A stretch of DNA of 64,000 nucleotides from Stenotrophomonas sp. BIO128-Bstrain (GTDB lineage: Bacteria > Pseudomonadota > Gammaproteobacteria > Xanthomonadales > Xanthomonadaceae). The DNA lies in assembly GCF_030128875.1 (NCBI RefSeq), contig NZ_CP124620.1, positions 4,014,501 through 4,078,500 of the forward strand, in the 5' to 3' direction. Below, one piece after another: positions 25,049-34,151 of this stretch (the first letter of the stretch is position 1; each line of letters opens with the position of its first letter). The position numbers and the translations under genes are program-made. Under the pieces are notes generated by a model. The model did no database searches, was not told where the DNA came from, and saw only the letters and a list, made by a program, of their open reading frames with translations.

Positions 25049-26594
25049 GGCCGATCAGGCACCCTCCGTCCGCTTCGGCGATGCGCCGCTGACCATCGAA
25101 GACGTGGTCGCGCTGTCACAGCGCCAGGCCCAGGCCGTGGTCACCGACGATGCCGCGTTCACCGCGCACATCCAGCGCGGCGCGGACTTCCTCGATCGCC
25201 TGCTGCGCGAAGACGGCGTCATCTACGGGGTGACCACCGGCTACGGCGATTCGTGCACGGTGAACATTCCGCCGGCGCTGGTGGCCGAACTGCCGCACCA
25301 CCTGTTCACCTACCACGGCTGTGGCCTGGGGCGTTTCCTGGACCCGCAGGAAACCCGTGCGGTGATCGCCGCGCGCCTGGCTTCGCTGGTGCGCGGCATG
25401 TCCGGGGTCAGCCACCCGCTGTTGCAGGGCCTGGCCACGCTGCTGCGGCATGACGTGCTGCCGCTGATCCCGGCCGAAGGCTCGGTCGGGGCCAGCGGCG
25501 ACCTCACCCCGCTGTCCTACGTGGCCGCGGTGCTTTGCGGCGAGCGCGAGGTGATGTACCAGGGGTCGCGCCGCCCGGCGGCCGAGGTGCTGGCCGAGAT
25601 CGGCATGGCGCCGCTGCGGCTGCGCCCCAAGGAAGGCCTGGCGATCATGAACGGCACCGCCGTGATGACGGCGCTGGCCTGCCTGGCGTACGACCGCGCC
25701 GACTACCTGACCAGGCTGGCCACGCGCCTGACCGCCTTCAACGTGCTGGCCAGTGACGGCAACGCCCATCATTTCGATGAAATGCTGTTCGCTGCCAAGC
25801 CGCACCCGGGGCAGACCCGGATCGCCGCGCGCCTGCGCCAGGACCTGCACAGCGACCGGCCGCCGCGCAACGAACAGCGCCTGCAGGACCGTTACTCGCT
25901 GCGCTGCGCCCCGCACGTGATCGGGGTGGTGCAGGACGCCCTGCCGTTCTTCCGCCAGCTGATCGAAACCGAACTCAACAGCGCCAACGACAACCCGCTG
26001 ATCGATGTCGAGGGCGAGCGCATCCTGCATGGTGGCCACTTCTACGGCGGCCACATCGCCTTCGCGATGGACGCGCTGAAGAACACCATCGCCAATCTGG
26101 CCGACCTGCTCGACCGGCAGATGGCGCTGGTGGTGGATGCACGCTTCAACCATGGCCTGCCGGCCAACCTGTCGGCCGCCACCGGTGAGCGCGCGGCGAT
26201 CAACCATGGTCTGAAGGCGCTGCAGATCAGTGTCTCGGCGTGGACCGCCGAAGCGCTCAAGCAGACCATGCCGGCCTCGGTGTTCTCGCGTTCCACCGAA
26301 TGCCACAACCAGGACAAGGTCAGCATGGGCACCATCGCCGCGCGCGACTGCCTGCGTGTGATCGAGCTGACCGAGCAGGTCGTGGCGGCGCTGCTGATCA
26401 CCGCCCGCCAAGGCGTGGCGCTGCGTGAGCGCGTCGGCATGAAGGCCACGCTGCACGGCGATCTGGCCGCGATGTACCAGGACCTGTCCGAGCGCATCGC
26501 CCTGATCGAGGAGGATCGCGCGCTGGATGGTGAGCTGCGCGCCCTGCTGGACGATATCCGCGCACAGCGCTGGGAGCTGTATGTCCACGAATGA
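25038..26594 (+). CDS. aromatic amino acid ammonia-lyase (HAL/PAL/TAL family)
   Basis: 518 residues, normal family length. The Ala-Ser-Gly at 152-154 (GSVGASGDLTPLSY) forms the MIO electrophile; the catalytic Tyr is Tyr63 in YGVTTGYG, and NSANDNP and SMGTIAARDC are conserved downstream. It should release ammonia from His, Phe or Tyr. The usual substrate-selecting pair (Ser-His in HAL, His-Leu in TAL, Phe-Leu in PAL) appears as Tyr92-His93 (LFTYHGCG), so the substrate is open. Within this cluster it may make a cinnamic-type starter or precursor. Confidence 0.88.
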   Translation: MASKADQAPSVRFGDAPLTIEDVVALSQRQAQAVVTDDAAFTAHIQRGADFLDRLLREDGVIYGVTTGYGDSCTVNIPPALVAELPHHLFTYHGCGLGRFLDPQETRAVIAARLASLVRGMSGVSHPLLQGLATLLRHDVLPLIPAEGSVGASGDLTPLSYVAAVLCGEREVMYQGSRRPAAEVLAEIGMAPLRLRPKEGLAIMNGTAVMTALACLAYDRADYLTRLATRLTAFNVLASDGNAHHFDEMLFAAKPHPGQTRIAARLRQDLHSDRPPRNEQRLQDRYSLRCAPHVIGVVQDALPFFRQLIETELNSANDNPLIDVEGERILHGGHFYGGHIAFAMDALKNTIANLADLLDRQMALVVDARFNHGLPANLSAATGERAAINHGLKALQISVSAWTAEALKQTMPASVFSRSTECHNQDKVSMGTIAARDCLRVIELTEQVVAALLITARQGVALRERVGMKATLHGDLAAMYQDLSERIALIEEDRALDGELRALLDDIRAQRWELYVHE

Positions 26595-27003
26595 TCTGAG
26601 CTTCGAGGTCGCGCTGTCGCCGGCCTTCCATGACTGCGATGCGATGCAGGTGGTCTGGCACGGCAACTATTTCAAGTACTTCGAGATCGCGCGTTGCGCC
26701 CTGCTGCAGCGCCATGACTACGACTACCCGCAGATGCGCGATTCCGGTTACCTGTGGCCGGTGGTCGATGCGCGGGTGAAGTACATCCGCCCGCTGCTGT
26801 ACGGCCAGGCACTGCGCGTGCGCGCCACGATCACCGAGTGGGAAAACCGCCTGAAGATCGCCTATGAAATCGTGGATGCGGACAGCGGTACCACGCTGAC
26901 CCGCGCCCATACCATCCAGGTCGCGGTCGACGCGGCCACCAATGAAATGCTCTACCTGTGCCCGCCGGTGCTGTGGGAGCGTCTTGGAGTGCAACCGCAA
27001 TGA
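26581..27003 (+). CDS. 4HBT-type acyl-CoA/ACP thioesterase (ApeK-like)
   Basis: 140 residues, one hotdog domain with the 4-hydroxybenzoyl-CoA thioesterase pattern HDCDAMQVVWHGNYFKYFE near residues 17-36 containing the catalytic Asp. It probably removes polyene or mis-primed acyl groups from carrier proteins. Start overlaps the end of the ammonia-lyase gene by 14 bases, and its stop overlaps the next ATG. Confidence 0.88.
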   Translation: MSTNDLSFEVALSPAFHDCDAMQVVWHGNYFKYFEIARCALLQRHDYDYPQMRDSGYLWPVVDARVKYIRPLLYGQALRVRATITEWENRLKIAYEIVDADSGTTLTRAHTIQVAVDAATNEMLYLCPPVLWERLGVQPQ

Positions 27004-27620
27004 ACCGTTTCCTGCGCATGCTGTGCGTGCTGCTGATGCTGGCCATGGTCGCCCCGGCGTTCGCCGCCACCGATGTGGAGGCAGTCAAGCAGCGCGTGGC
27101 GAAGGTCGACGTGCTGCGCGGCGAGTTCACCCAGGAGAAACAGGTCGCCGGGTTCAAGAACCCGCTGCGCTCGCAGGGTCGCTTCGTGCTGGCCCAGGAC
27201 CACGGGGTGGTCTGGACCACGCTCAAGCCGTTCCCCTCCGAGGTGGTGGTCACCCGCGACCGCATCCTGAGCCGGCAAAGCGATGGCAGCAGCCGGGTCG
27301 AACTGGATGGCCGCCAGCAGCCGGCGATGCGCTCGGTCAACGCGATCATGTTCGCGCTGATGAGTGGCGATGCGCAGGCGCTGTCGGCGCAGTTCACGGT
27401 CAAGGTGGAAGTGCTGCCCGGCAACGCGTGGAAGATGCAGCTGACCCCGCGCTCGGCCATGCTCGGCAAGGTGTTTGCGCAGCTCACTCTGAGCGGTGAC
27501 CGCTACGTGCGCGAGGTGCAGATCAACGAGGCCAACCAGGATGTCACCCGCATCCACTTTGCCGGCATGAGCGATACGCCGGCGGCGTTGAGCGCCGACG
27601 AGGGCCGCAAGTTTGAATGA
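27000..27620 (+). CDS. LolA-like periplasmic carrier protein (ApeL-like)
   Basis: 206 residues. Signal peptide about 1-22 (APAFA). The mature sequence (VLRGEFTQEKQVAGF then RFVLAQDHGVVWTTLKPFPSEVVVTRDRI) has the half-barrel pattern of LolA, the lipoprotein shuttle. Cluster versions are thought to carry the aryl-polyene lipid across the periplasm. Starts on the last base shared with the thioesterase stop; its end overlaps the MMPL exporter start. Confidence 0.87.
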   Translation: MNRFLRMLCVLLMLAMVAPAFAATDVEAVKQRVAKVDVLRGEFTQEKQVAGFKNPLRSQGRFVLAQDHGVVWTTLKPFPSEVVVTRDRILSRQSDGSSRVELDGRQQPAMRSVNAIMFALMSGDAQALSAQFTVKVEVLPGNAWKMQLTPRSAMLGKVFAQLTLSGDRYVREVQINEANQDVTRIHFAGMSDTPAALSADEGRKFE

Positions 27621-29958
27621 CGTGCTGACGTCCAACGGCCGCCTGCAGCGCCTCTGGCGCTGGCTGGCCATTGCCTGGCTGCTGGTGCTGATCGGCCTGG
27701 GCGTGCAGCAATGGCAGTTGTGGAAGAGCGAATCGCGGATCGATACCGACATCCTCGCGCTGTTGCCGCAGGATGCGCACGACCGCCTGCTGTCCGATGT
27801 CACCCGCCGTATCGCCGATGCCAACGCGCGCCAGATCGTGGTGTTGCTGGGCAGTACCGATGCGGCGCAGACCAAGGCGGCCGAGGCCGCATTCCGCGAT
27901 GCCATCAAGGTGGAGCGGGGCGCTGCCCCGCTGCTCCAGGAAAGCGGCTCGATCGAGGGCTGGTTCGATCAGGCACGGGCGTTCTACGCACCGTATCGCG
28001 ACCGCCTGCTGACCAGTGCACAGCGCGAGCGGCTGCAGAACGAACCCACCGATGGCCTGGCCGAATCGGCACTGGCGGCGCTGTACGGCCCGATGGGCGC
28101 GCCGCGCCTGACCGAGTGGCGCCAGGATCCGCTCTCGCTGTGGCCGCAGTGGTGGCAGGAGCGCGCGCTGGGTTCGGGCCTGCAGATGGGCGATGACGGC
28201 CTGCTGGAAGCCGATGGAAAGCATTGGTCGATCGTGCAGTACGACACGGTCGGCTCGGCGTTCCAGCTCGATGGCGAGCGCCATATCGACCTGCTGCTGG
28301 ACACCGCCGCCGAGGCCGCCATGAAGCAGGCGCCGGGTCTGGAAGTGCTGCGTGCCGGCGTCCCGCTGCATGCGGAAGCCGCGGCCGTGCAGGCCAACTG
28401 GGAAATCAATACGATCGGCTGGGGGTCGCTGGCCGCGGTACTGCTGCTGGTATGGCTGGCGTTCCGTTCGCTGCGCCCGATCCTGCTGGTGGCCGCCTCG
28501 CTGCTGATCGGCTGTGGCGTCGCGCTGGCGGTGACGGTGCTGGTGTTCGGCAAGGTGCATGTGTTGACGCTGGTGTTCGGTGCCTCGCTGGTGGGCGTGG
28601 CCGAGGATTACGGCATCCACTGGTTCGCCTCGCGCCAGGCCGAACCGGCGGACCGCCGCTGGAAGCTGCTGCGGCACCTGCTGCCTGGCCTGTGGCTGGC
28701 GCTGTTGACCAGCGCACTGGCCTATCTCGCGCTGGGCCTGGCGCCGTTCCCGGGGCTGCGCCAGATGGCGCTGTTCTCGGTGGTCGGCCTGGCCGCCGCC
28801 TTCCTGACCGTGATCTTCTGGTTCCCGTGGCTGGATGGCGGCGAAATCCGTCGTACCGGCTTCGCCCGCTGGCTGGGCGCCACGCTGGAGCGCTGGCCGC
28901 GCCTGCACGGGCGCAAGGCGGCGATGTTCCTGGGCGTGGTGACGGTGCTCTCGGCGATCGGCATCGCCCGTCTGCAGACCAATGACGACCTGCGCAGCCT
29001 GCAGTCATCGCCGCCGGACCTGATCGCCCAGCAGATCCGCATCAGCCAGATGCTGGGCATGCCCAGCCCGGCGCAGTTCTATCTGGTCCAGGGCGATACC
29101 GCCGAGCAGGTGCTGGAGCGCGAAGAGGCACTGATCGATCGCCTGCGCGTGCTGGAAGCGGGCAAGCAGATCGGTGGCTACCGGGCGATCAGCGACTGGC
29201 TGCCCTCGCAGCAGCGCCAACATGCCGATGCGGCCCTGACCGCCAAGGTCGAGCCGCAGGTGCTGGCACGGGTCGGTGCGGCGGTGGGTGAGCCACTGCT
29301 GCGCCCGGCCTATGCTGCGCAGGACCTGCAGGCCGACGCCTTCCTTGCCTCGCCGGCAGCCATGCCGTTCCGACATCTGTGGCTGGGCACGGTCGGGAAG
29401 GGCGTGGCGTCGGTGGTGATGGTCGATGACCTCTCGCGTGCCGATGCGCTGGCGCTGCTGGAAGCACAGGCCAAGGGCATCGATGGCGTGCGCTGGGTGG
29501 ACCGGACCGCCGATTTCTCGCAGCTGCTCAAGCATTACCGCAAGCTGATGAGCGGGCTGCTGCTGATCGGCATCGCACTGGTGTTTGCGGTGCTGTTCTG
29601 GCGCTACCGCGGCCAGGCCTGGCGCGTGCTCGCCCCGACCCTGATCGCCGGCGCACTGACACTGGCGCTGCTGGGGCTGTTCGGCCAGCCACTGCAACTG
29701 TTCAACGTCCTCGCGCTGATGCTGCTGCTCGGCATGGGCATCGACTACGGCATCTTCCTGATCGAACACCGCGGTGATGCCAGTGCCTGGCTCGCGGTCT
29801 GCGTGGGCGCGGCCAGCACCTGGTTGTCGTTCGGCCTGCTCGGGCTGTCGGCCACGCCGGCGCTGCGCGCCTTCGGGTTGACCCTGTTGTTCGGCATCGG
29901 CCTGGTCTGGCTGATCTCGCCGCTGTTCCGCCCGCCACCGCACGACGCACCGCACTGA
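27613..29958 (+). CDS. MMPL/RND-type lipid exporter (ApeM-like)
   Basis: 781 residues from a TTG at 27613 that overlaps the upstream stop; a GTG at 27622 is another choice. Twelve membrane helices in two sets of about six, each preceded by one anchoring helix and a periplasmic porter domain (about 40-270 and 440-640). GVAEDYGIHWFASR and GMGIDYGIFLIEHR are the matching Asp-Tyr motifs for proton coupling in MMPL pumps. Most likely moves the polyene lipid from the inner membrane to the LolA-like carrier. Confidence 0.92.
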   Translation: MNDVLTSNGRLQRLWRWLAIAWLLVLIGLGVQQWQLWKSESRIDTDILALLPQDAHDRLLSDVTRRIADANARQIVVLLGSTDAAQTKAAEAAFRDAIKVERGAAPLLQESGSIEGWFDQARAFYAPYRDRLLTSAQRERLQNEPTDGLAESALAALYGPMGAPRLTEWRQDPLSLWPQWWQERALGSGLQMGDDGLLEADGKHWSIVQYDTVGSAFQLDGERHIDLLLDTAAEAAMKQAPGLEVLRAGVPLHAEAAAVQANWEINTIGWGSLAAVLLLVWLAFRSLRPILLVAASLLIGCGVALAVTVLVFGKVHVLTLVFGASLVGVAEDYGIHWFASRQAEPADRRWKLLRHLLPGLWLALLTSALAYLALGLAPFPGLRQMALFSVVGLAAAFLTVIFWFPWLDGGEIRRTGFARWLGATLERWPRLHGRKAAMFLGVVTVLSAIGIARLQTNDDLRSLQSSPPDLIAQQIRISQMLGMPSPAQFYLVQGDTAEQVLEREEALIDRLRVLEAGKQIGGYRAISDWLPSQQRQHADAALTAKVEPQVLARVGAAVGEPLLRPAYAAQDLQADAFLASPAAMPFRHLWLGTVGKGVASVVMVDDLSRADALALLEAQAKGIDGVRWVDRTADFSQLLKHYRKLMSGLLLIGIALVFAVLFWRYRGQAWRVLAPTLIAGALTLALLGLFGQPLQLFNVLALMLLLGMGIDYGIFLIEHRGDASAWLAVCVGAASTWLSFGLLGLSATPALRAFGLTLLFGIGLVWLISPLFRPPPHDAPH

Positions 29959-30000
29959 GCGACCGCGTTTCCCTCTCATGATCTGATCAAGGATGTATCG

Positions 30001-31242
30001 ATGAACCCGCAGGTGGAACGTACTGAAATCCTCGTCATCGGCGCCGGCCCGGCCGGCTCCGTGGCGGCGGCGATGCTGCGCCGGCAGGGGCGCCAGGTGC
30101 TGATCCTGGAGCGCCAGGCGTTTCCGCGGTTCTCGATCGGCGAGAGCCTGCTGCCGCAGAGCATGGAATACATCGAGGCGGCCGGGCTGCTGCAGGATGT
30201 GGTGCAGGCCGGGTTCCAGTACAAGAACGGTGCGGCGTTCGTGCGCGGCGAGGCGACCACCGAGTTTGATTTCCGCGACAAGTTCTCGCCGGGCTGGGGC
30301 ACCACCTACCAGGTGCAGCGCGCCGACTTCGATGACGTACTGGCGCGCGGTGCCGAGCGCATGGGCGCTACGCTGCGCTTCGGTGACGAGGTGCTGTCCG
30401 TGCAGCCCGGGCGTCCGGCGCAGGTGCAGGTGCGCCGGCCCGATGGCAGCGAGTACACCATCGAGGCCGGTTTCATTCTCGACGCCAGCGGCTTCGCCCG
30501 GTTGCTGCCGCGCCTGCTGGACCTGGAGTCGCCGTCGAATTTCCCGGTGCGCGGTGCGATCTTCTGCCATGTGCGCGACCACATTCCGGCCGGCGCAGGC
30601 TTTGATCGCAACAAGATCCTGATCACCACCCATCCCGAGCACGTGGACGTGTGGTACTGGACGATTCCGTTCTCCAACGGTTGCTGTTCGCTGGGCGTGG
30701 TGGCCGAGCCGAGCTTCTTCGCGCGCTACCCGGGCACCGATCTGGAGAAGCTGCAGGCCATCGTCGGTGAGGATCCGAACCTGGCCCGCCTGCTCGGGAA
30801 CGCCGAATGGGCGGTGCTGCCGGTGCGCACCATCACCGGGTACTCGGCCAATGTCTCCTCGTTGTGGGGCGAAGGCTATGCCCTGCTCGGCAACGCCGGC
30901 GAGTTCCTCGATCCGGTGTTTTCCTCGGGGGTGACCATCGCGTTCAAATCGGCCCAGCTGGCCAGCGATTGCCTGGCCCGCGAGCACGCCGGTGAAACGG
31001 TGGACTGGGAACAGGACTTCTCGGTGCCGCTGCGCGCCGGGGTGAAAACCTTCCGGCGTTTCGTCGAGGCCTGGTACGCCGGTGGCTTCCAGAAGATCAT
31101 CTACCATCCCGATCCGCAGCCGGAGGTGCGCCGCATGATCTCCTCGATCCTGGCCGGCTATGCCTGGGATACCAACAATCCGTACGTTGCCGACGCCAGC
31201 GGCCGGCGCCTGCGCGTGCTGGAGGAACTGTGCAGCGCCTGA
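30001..31242 (+). CDS. flavin-dependent halogenase-like oxidoreductase
   Basis: 413 residues. GAGPAG (14-19) binds FAD; WYWTIP (218-223) is the WxWxIP signature of flavin-dependent halogenases, and Lys75 in FQYKNGAAF fits the catalytic Lys of the CmlS/PltA branch that acts on carrier-bound or free phenolic/pyrrolic groups. GNAGEFLDPVFSSGV near 300 is also typical. Xanthomonadins are brominated, so a halogenase acting on the aryl head is the obvious role; which halide is used cannot be read here. It begins 42 bases after the exporter gene, the largest gap inside the operon, with AAGGATG before the ATG. Confidence 0.85.
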   Translation: MNPQVERTEILVIGAGPAGSVAAAMLRRQGRQVLILERQAFPRFSIGESLLPQSMEYIEAAGLLQDVVQAGFQYKNGAAFVRGEATTEFDFRDKFSPGWGTTYQVQRADFDDVLARGAERMGATLRFGDEVLSVQPGRPAQVQVRRPDGSEYTIEAGFILDASGFARLLPRLLDLESPSNFPVRGAIFCHVRDHIPAGAGFDRNKILITTHPEHVDVWYWTIPFSNGCCSLGVVAEPSFFARYPGTDLEKLQAIVGEDPNLARLLGNAEWAVLPVRTITGYSANVSSLWGEGYALLGNAGEFLDPVFSSGVTIAFKSAQLASDCLAREHAGETVDWEQDFSVPLRAGVKTFRRFVEAWYAGGFQKIIYHPDPQPEVRRMISSILAGYAWDTNNPYVADASGRRLRVLEELCSA

Positions 31243-31781
31243 TCCTGACCCTGTTGTTGAGCCTGCTGCTGGCCGCATGCGCCAGCACCCGCATGCCCAC
31301 GCCGCTGGTACAGCTGCCCGTGCTGCAGCTGGCGCCCTCGGCATTGCCGCAGCCGGTGCAGCTGCAGCAGCGCCTGCAGTTCCGCTTCGGCAGCCACGAG
31401 CGTGAGCTGGATGCCCTGCTGGAGGTGGATGCCGAACAGGTGCGGCTGGCGGTGCAGGCGATGGGCCAGACCGGCGTGCGCATCGTCTGGGACGGGCAGC
31501 ATCTGGAACAGACCCGGGCCCCGTGGCTGCCGCCGCAGGTGCGCGGCGAGCGCGTGCTCGACGACCTGCAGTTCGCGTTGTGGCCCGCCGCGGCGATCCG
31601 TGCCGCGCTGCCGGACGGCTGGAGCCTGCAGGAAGCCGACGGCGTGCGCAGCCTGGTCCAGGGCGGCACACCCTGGCTGGTGCGCGAGACATTGCCCGAT
31701 GGTCGCGTGCGGCTGCGCAACCTGGCCGAGGGCTACGAACTGGTGATCGAATCAATGGACATGGGGCAGGGCCAGGAGTGA
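31230..31781 (+). CDS. DUF3261 lipoprotein (ApeN-like)
   Basis: 183 residues from a GTG at 31230 with GGAGG 5 bases upstream. Lipobox LLLAAC with Cys17. The rest (LLEVDAEQVRLAVQAMGQTG, QHLEQTRAPWLPPQVRG) fits DUF3261, a LolB-like outer-membrane lipoprotein family that accompanies the LolA-like protein and MMPL pump. Probably the outer-membrane receiver of the polyene lipid. Overlaps both neighbours. Confidence 0.87.
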   Translation: MQRLILTLLLSLLLAACASTRMPTPLVQLPVLQLAPSALPQPVQLQQRLQFRFGSHERELDALLEVDAEQVRLAVQAMGQTGVRIVWDGQHLEQTRAPWLPPQVRGERVLDDLQFALWPAAAIRAALPDGWSLQEADGVRSLVQGGTPWLVRETLPDGRVRLRNLAEGYELVIESMDMGQGQE

Positions 31782-32965
31782 GCAGCAGCGCGGTCTATCT
31801 GAACGAGCTGGGGGTGATCTGCGCACTGGGGGCCGACCGCGCCCAGGTGCGCGAGGGCCTGTTCGCGGCGCAGCCCGGCGGGCTGCACGACAACGACACC
31901 CTCCTGCCCGGCCGCACGCTGGCGCTGGGCGAAGTGCAGGCGCCGCTGCCGGACCTGGCCGACCTGCCGGTCGCCCTGCGCGGCCGCAACAACGGCCTGC
32001 TGGACGCTGCGCTCGGCCAGATCCGCGAGGCCGTCGATGCCGCCGTCGCCCGTTTTGGTGCCGAGCGCGTGGCGGTGATCATCGGTACCAGCACCTCGGG
32101 CATCGGCGAGTCGGAGCACGCACTGCGCACCTATCACCGCGATGGCGTGTGGCCGGCGGATTTCCATTACGCCCAGCAGGAAATGGGCACCGCCGCGCGC
32201 TTCGTGCGTGAGCGGATCGGCAGCACCGGCCCGGCCTGGACGATCTCCACCGCGTGCTCGTCCAGCGCCAAGGCGCTGATGTCGGCCGCACGCCTGCTGC
32301 GCGCCGGCGTGGTCGATGCGGTGGTCGCCGGCGGGGCGGATTCGATGTGCCGCTTCACCGTGGCCGGGTTCAGCGCGCTGGAGTCGGTCTCGGCGGTGCG
32401 CTGCAATCCCTTCTCGGTAAACCGCAGCGGCATCAACATCGGCGAAGGCGCCGCGCTGTTCCTGATGACCCGCGAGCCGGGCCCGGTGCGCCTGTCCGGC
32501 TGGGGCGAATCGTCCGATGCCCACCACATGTCCGCGCCGGATCCGCAGGGACGTGGCGCGATCGATGCCATGCAGCAGGCCCTGGACCGGGCCGGGCTGG
32601 CGCCGGCGCAGATCGACTACGTGAACCTGCATGGCACCGCCACCGGTCACAACGATGCGATGGAAAGCCAGGCGGTCGCCGCGGTGCTGGGCACGCAGGT
32701 GCCGGCCAGCTCGACCAAGCCGCTGACCGGGCACACGCTCGGCGCCTCGGGCGCGATCGAAGCGGCGCTGTGCTGGATGACCCTGGCCGACAACCCGGAC
32801 CAGCAGCTGCCCACCCACTGGTGGGACGGGCAGCCCGATGACGCCTTGCCGGCGCTGGCCCTGGTGGCACCGGGCACGCGCGCTGCGCAACCGCTGCAGC
32901 ACGTGCTCAGCCATTCGTTCGCCTTCGGCGGCAGCAACGCCGTGCTGGCCCTGGCGCGAGGATGA
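31778..32965 (+). CDS. beta-ketoacyl-ACP synthase (ApeO-like)
   Basis: 395 residues from a GTG at 31778 that overlaps the upstream TGA, with CAGGA before it. Cys160 (STACSSSA), His285 (NLHGTAT) and His319 (TGHTLGASG) complete the Cys-His-His triad of FabB/F condensing enzymes. Likely the active partner of the chain-length factor at 19019-19753 and so the main elongating enzyme. Stop overlaps the dehydratase ATG. Confidence 0.92.
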   Translation: MSSSAVYLNELGVICALGADRAQVREGLFAAQPGGLHDNDTLLPGRTLALGEVQAPLPDLADLPVALRGRNNGLLDAALGQIREAVDAAVARFGAERVAVIIGTSTSGIGESEHALRTYHRDGVWPADFHYAQQEMGTAARFVRERIGSTGPAWTISTACSSSAKALMSAARLLRAGVVDAVVAGGADSMCRFTVAGFSALESVSAVRCNPFSVNRSGINIGEGAALFLMTREPGPVRLSGWGESSDAHHMSAPDPQGRGAIDAMQQALDRAGLAPAQIDYVNLHGTATGHNDAMESQAVAAVLGTQVPASSTKPLTGHTLGASGAIEAALCWMTLADNPDQQLPTHWWDGQPDDALPALALVAPGTRAAQPLQHVLSHSFAFGGSNAVLALARG

Positions 32966-33423
32966 GCATGCCGCTGCCCGATGACATCGATGCGGTGCTC
33001 CCGCACCGCGACAGCATGCGGCTGATCCACCGCGTGGTGGCGTGGCAGGACGAGTCCATCGCCGTTGAGGTGGACGTGCCCGCGCAGGGGCTGTTCTGCA
33101 CGCCTGATGGCGTGCCCGCCTGGGTCGGGGTGGAGTACATGGCGCAGGCGATCGCCGCCTGGGCCGGGTGCCGCGCACGCCACGCCGGCCGCGCGCCGTC
33201 GATCGGCTTCCTGCTTGGCACCCGCCGGTACACCGCCCACCAGCCGTTCTTTGCCGCCGGCAGCTGCCTGCGGGTGGAGGCGAACTGCGAGTTGTTGGGC
33301 GAGAATGGCCTGGGCATGTTCGCCTGCCGGATCCTGGCGGGCGATATCGAAATGGCGGTTGCCAACGTCTCCGTGTTTGAACCCACGGACGCGATGGCCT
33401 ATCTGGAGAGTGGAGAGGCATGA
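32962..33423 (+). CDS. FabZ-like 3-hydroxyacyl-ACP dehydratase (ApeP-like)
   Basis: 153 residues. LPHRDSMRLIHRV (His15) matches the LPHRxPxLxxD segment of FabZ hotdog dehydratases. In aryl-polyene synthesis it would remove water after each ketoreduction to leave a double bond; published work describes a heterocomplex with ApeI, which here is the C-terminal domain of the ligase fusion. No enoyl reductase is encoded in the cluster, consistent with a conjugated polyene product. Confidence 0.88.
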   Translation: MSMPLPDDIDAVLPHRDSMRLIHRVVAWQDESIAVEVDVPAQGLFCTPDGVPAWVGVEYMAQAIAAWAGCRARHAGRAPSIGFLLGTRRYTAHQPFFAAGSCLRVEANCELLGENGLGMFACRILAGDIEMAVANVSVFEPTDAMAYLESGEA

Positions 33424-34151
33424 CAGGGAATCTGACCGTGCTGGTGACCGGCGCCAGCCGGGGCATCGGCCGTGCCGTGGCGCTGCGTTGCGCGCGCGAC
33501 GGCTTCGATGTGGTGGTGCATTGCCGCAGCCGCATCGAGGAAGCACAGGCCGTGGTGGCCGAGATCCAGGCGCTGGGCCGACAGGCCCGGGTGCTCATGT
33601 TCGACGTGAGCGACCGCGATGCCGCGCGTACCGCGCTGGAAGCGGACATCGACGCGCACGGCACGTATTACGGGGTGGTCTGCAATGCCGGCATCGCCCG
33701 CGATGGCGCCTTCCCGGCGATGCCGGCCGAGGATTGGGATGCGGTCATCCACACCAACCTGGACAGCTTCTACAACGTGCTGCACCCGCTGGTGATGCCG
33801 CTGGTGCGCCGGCGCAAGCCCGGCCGCATCGTCACCTTGTCCTCGGTCTCCGGCCTGGTCGGCAACCGCGGCCAGACCAACTACAGCGCGGCCAAGGCCG
33901 GCATCATCGGCGCCACCAAGGCGCTGGCGCTGGAGCTGGCCAGCCGCGCGATCACGGTCAACTGCGTGGCCCCCGGGCTGATCGAGACCGAGATGGTCAA
34001 TGAAGAAGTGGTCGAGCACGCGCTCAAGCTGATCCCGGCCAACCGCCTGGGCCAGCCGGAGGAGGTCGCTGCCGCGGTCTCGTTCCTGCTCTCCGAATCG
34101 GCCGGCTACATCACCCGCCAGGTGATCTCGGTGAACGGAGGGATGGTCTGA
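33420..34151 (+). CDS. 3-ketoacyl-ACP reductase, FabG type (ApeQ-like)
   Basis: 243 residues, classical short-chain dehydrogenase. TGASRGIG (10-17) binds NADP(H); the catalytic set is Ser142, Tyr155 and Lys159 (YSAAK). It reduces the beta-keto group formed by each condensation. Overlaps the dehydratase stop (ATGA) and shares one base with the next start (TGATG). Confidence 0.94.
   Translation: MTGNLTVLVTGASRGIGRAVALRCARDGFDVVVHCRSRIEEAQAVVAEIQALGRQARVLMFDVSDRDAARTALEADIDAHGTYYGVVCNAGIARDGAFPAMPAEDWDAVIHTNLDSFYNVLHPLVMPLVRRRKPGRIVTLSSVSGLVGNRGQTNYSAAKAGIIGATKALALELASRAITVNCVAPGLIETEMVNEEVVEHALKLIPANRLGQPEEVAAAVSFLLSESAGYITRQVISVNGGMV

Noticed and set aside
27544..28908. 454-codon minus-strand frame opposite the MMPL exporter
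   Set aside because: Gln/Arg/Ala-rich shadow of a conserved transporter gene.
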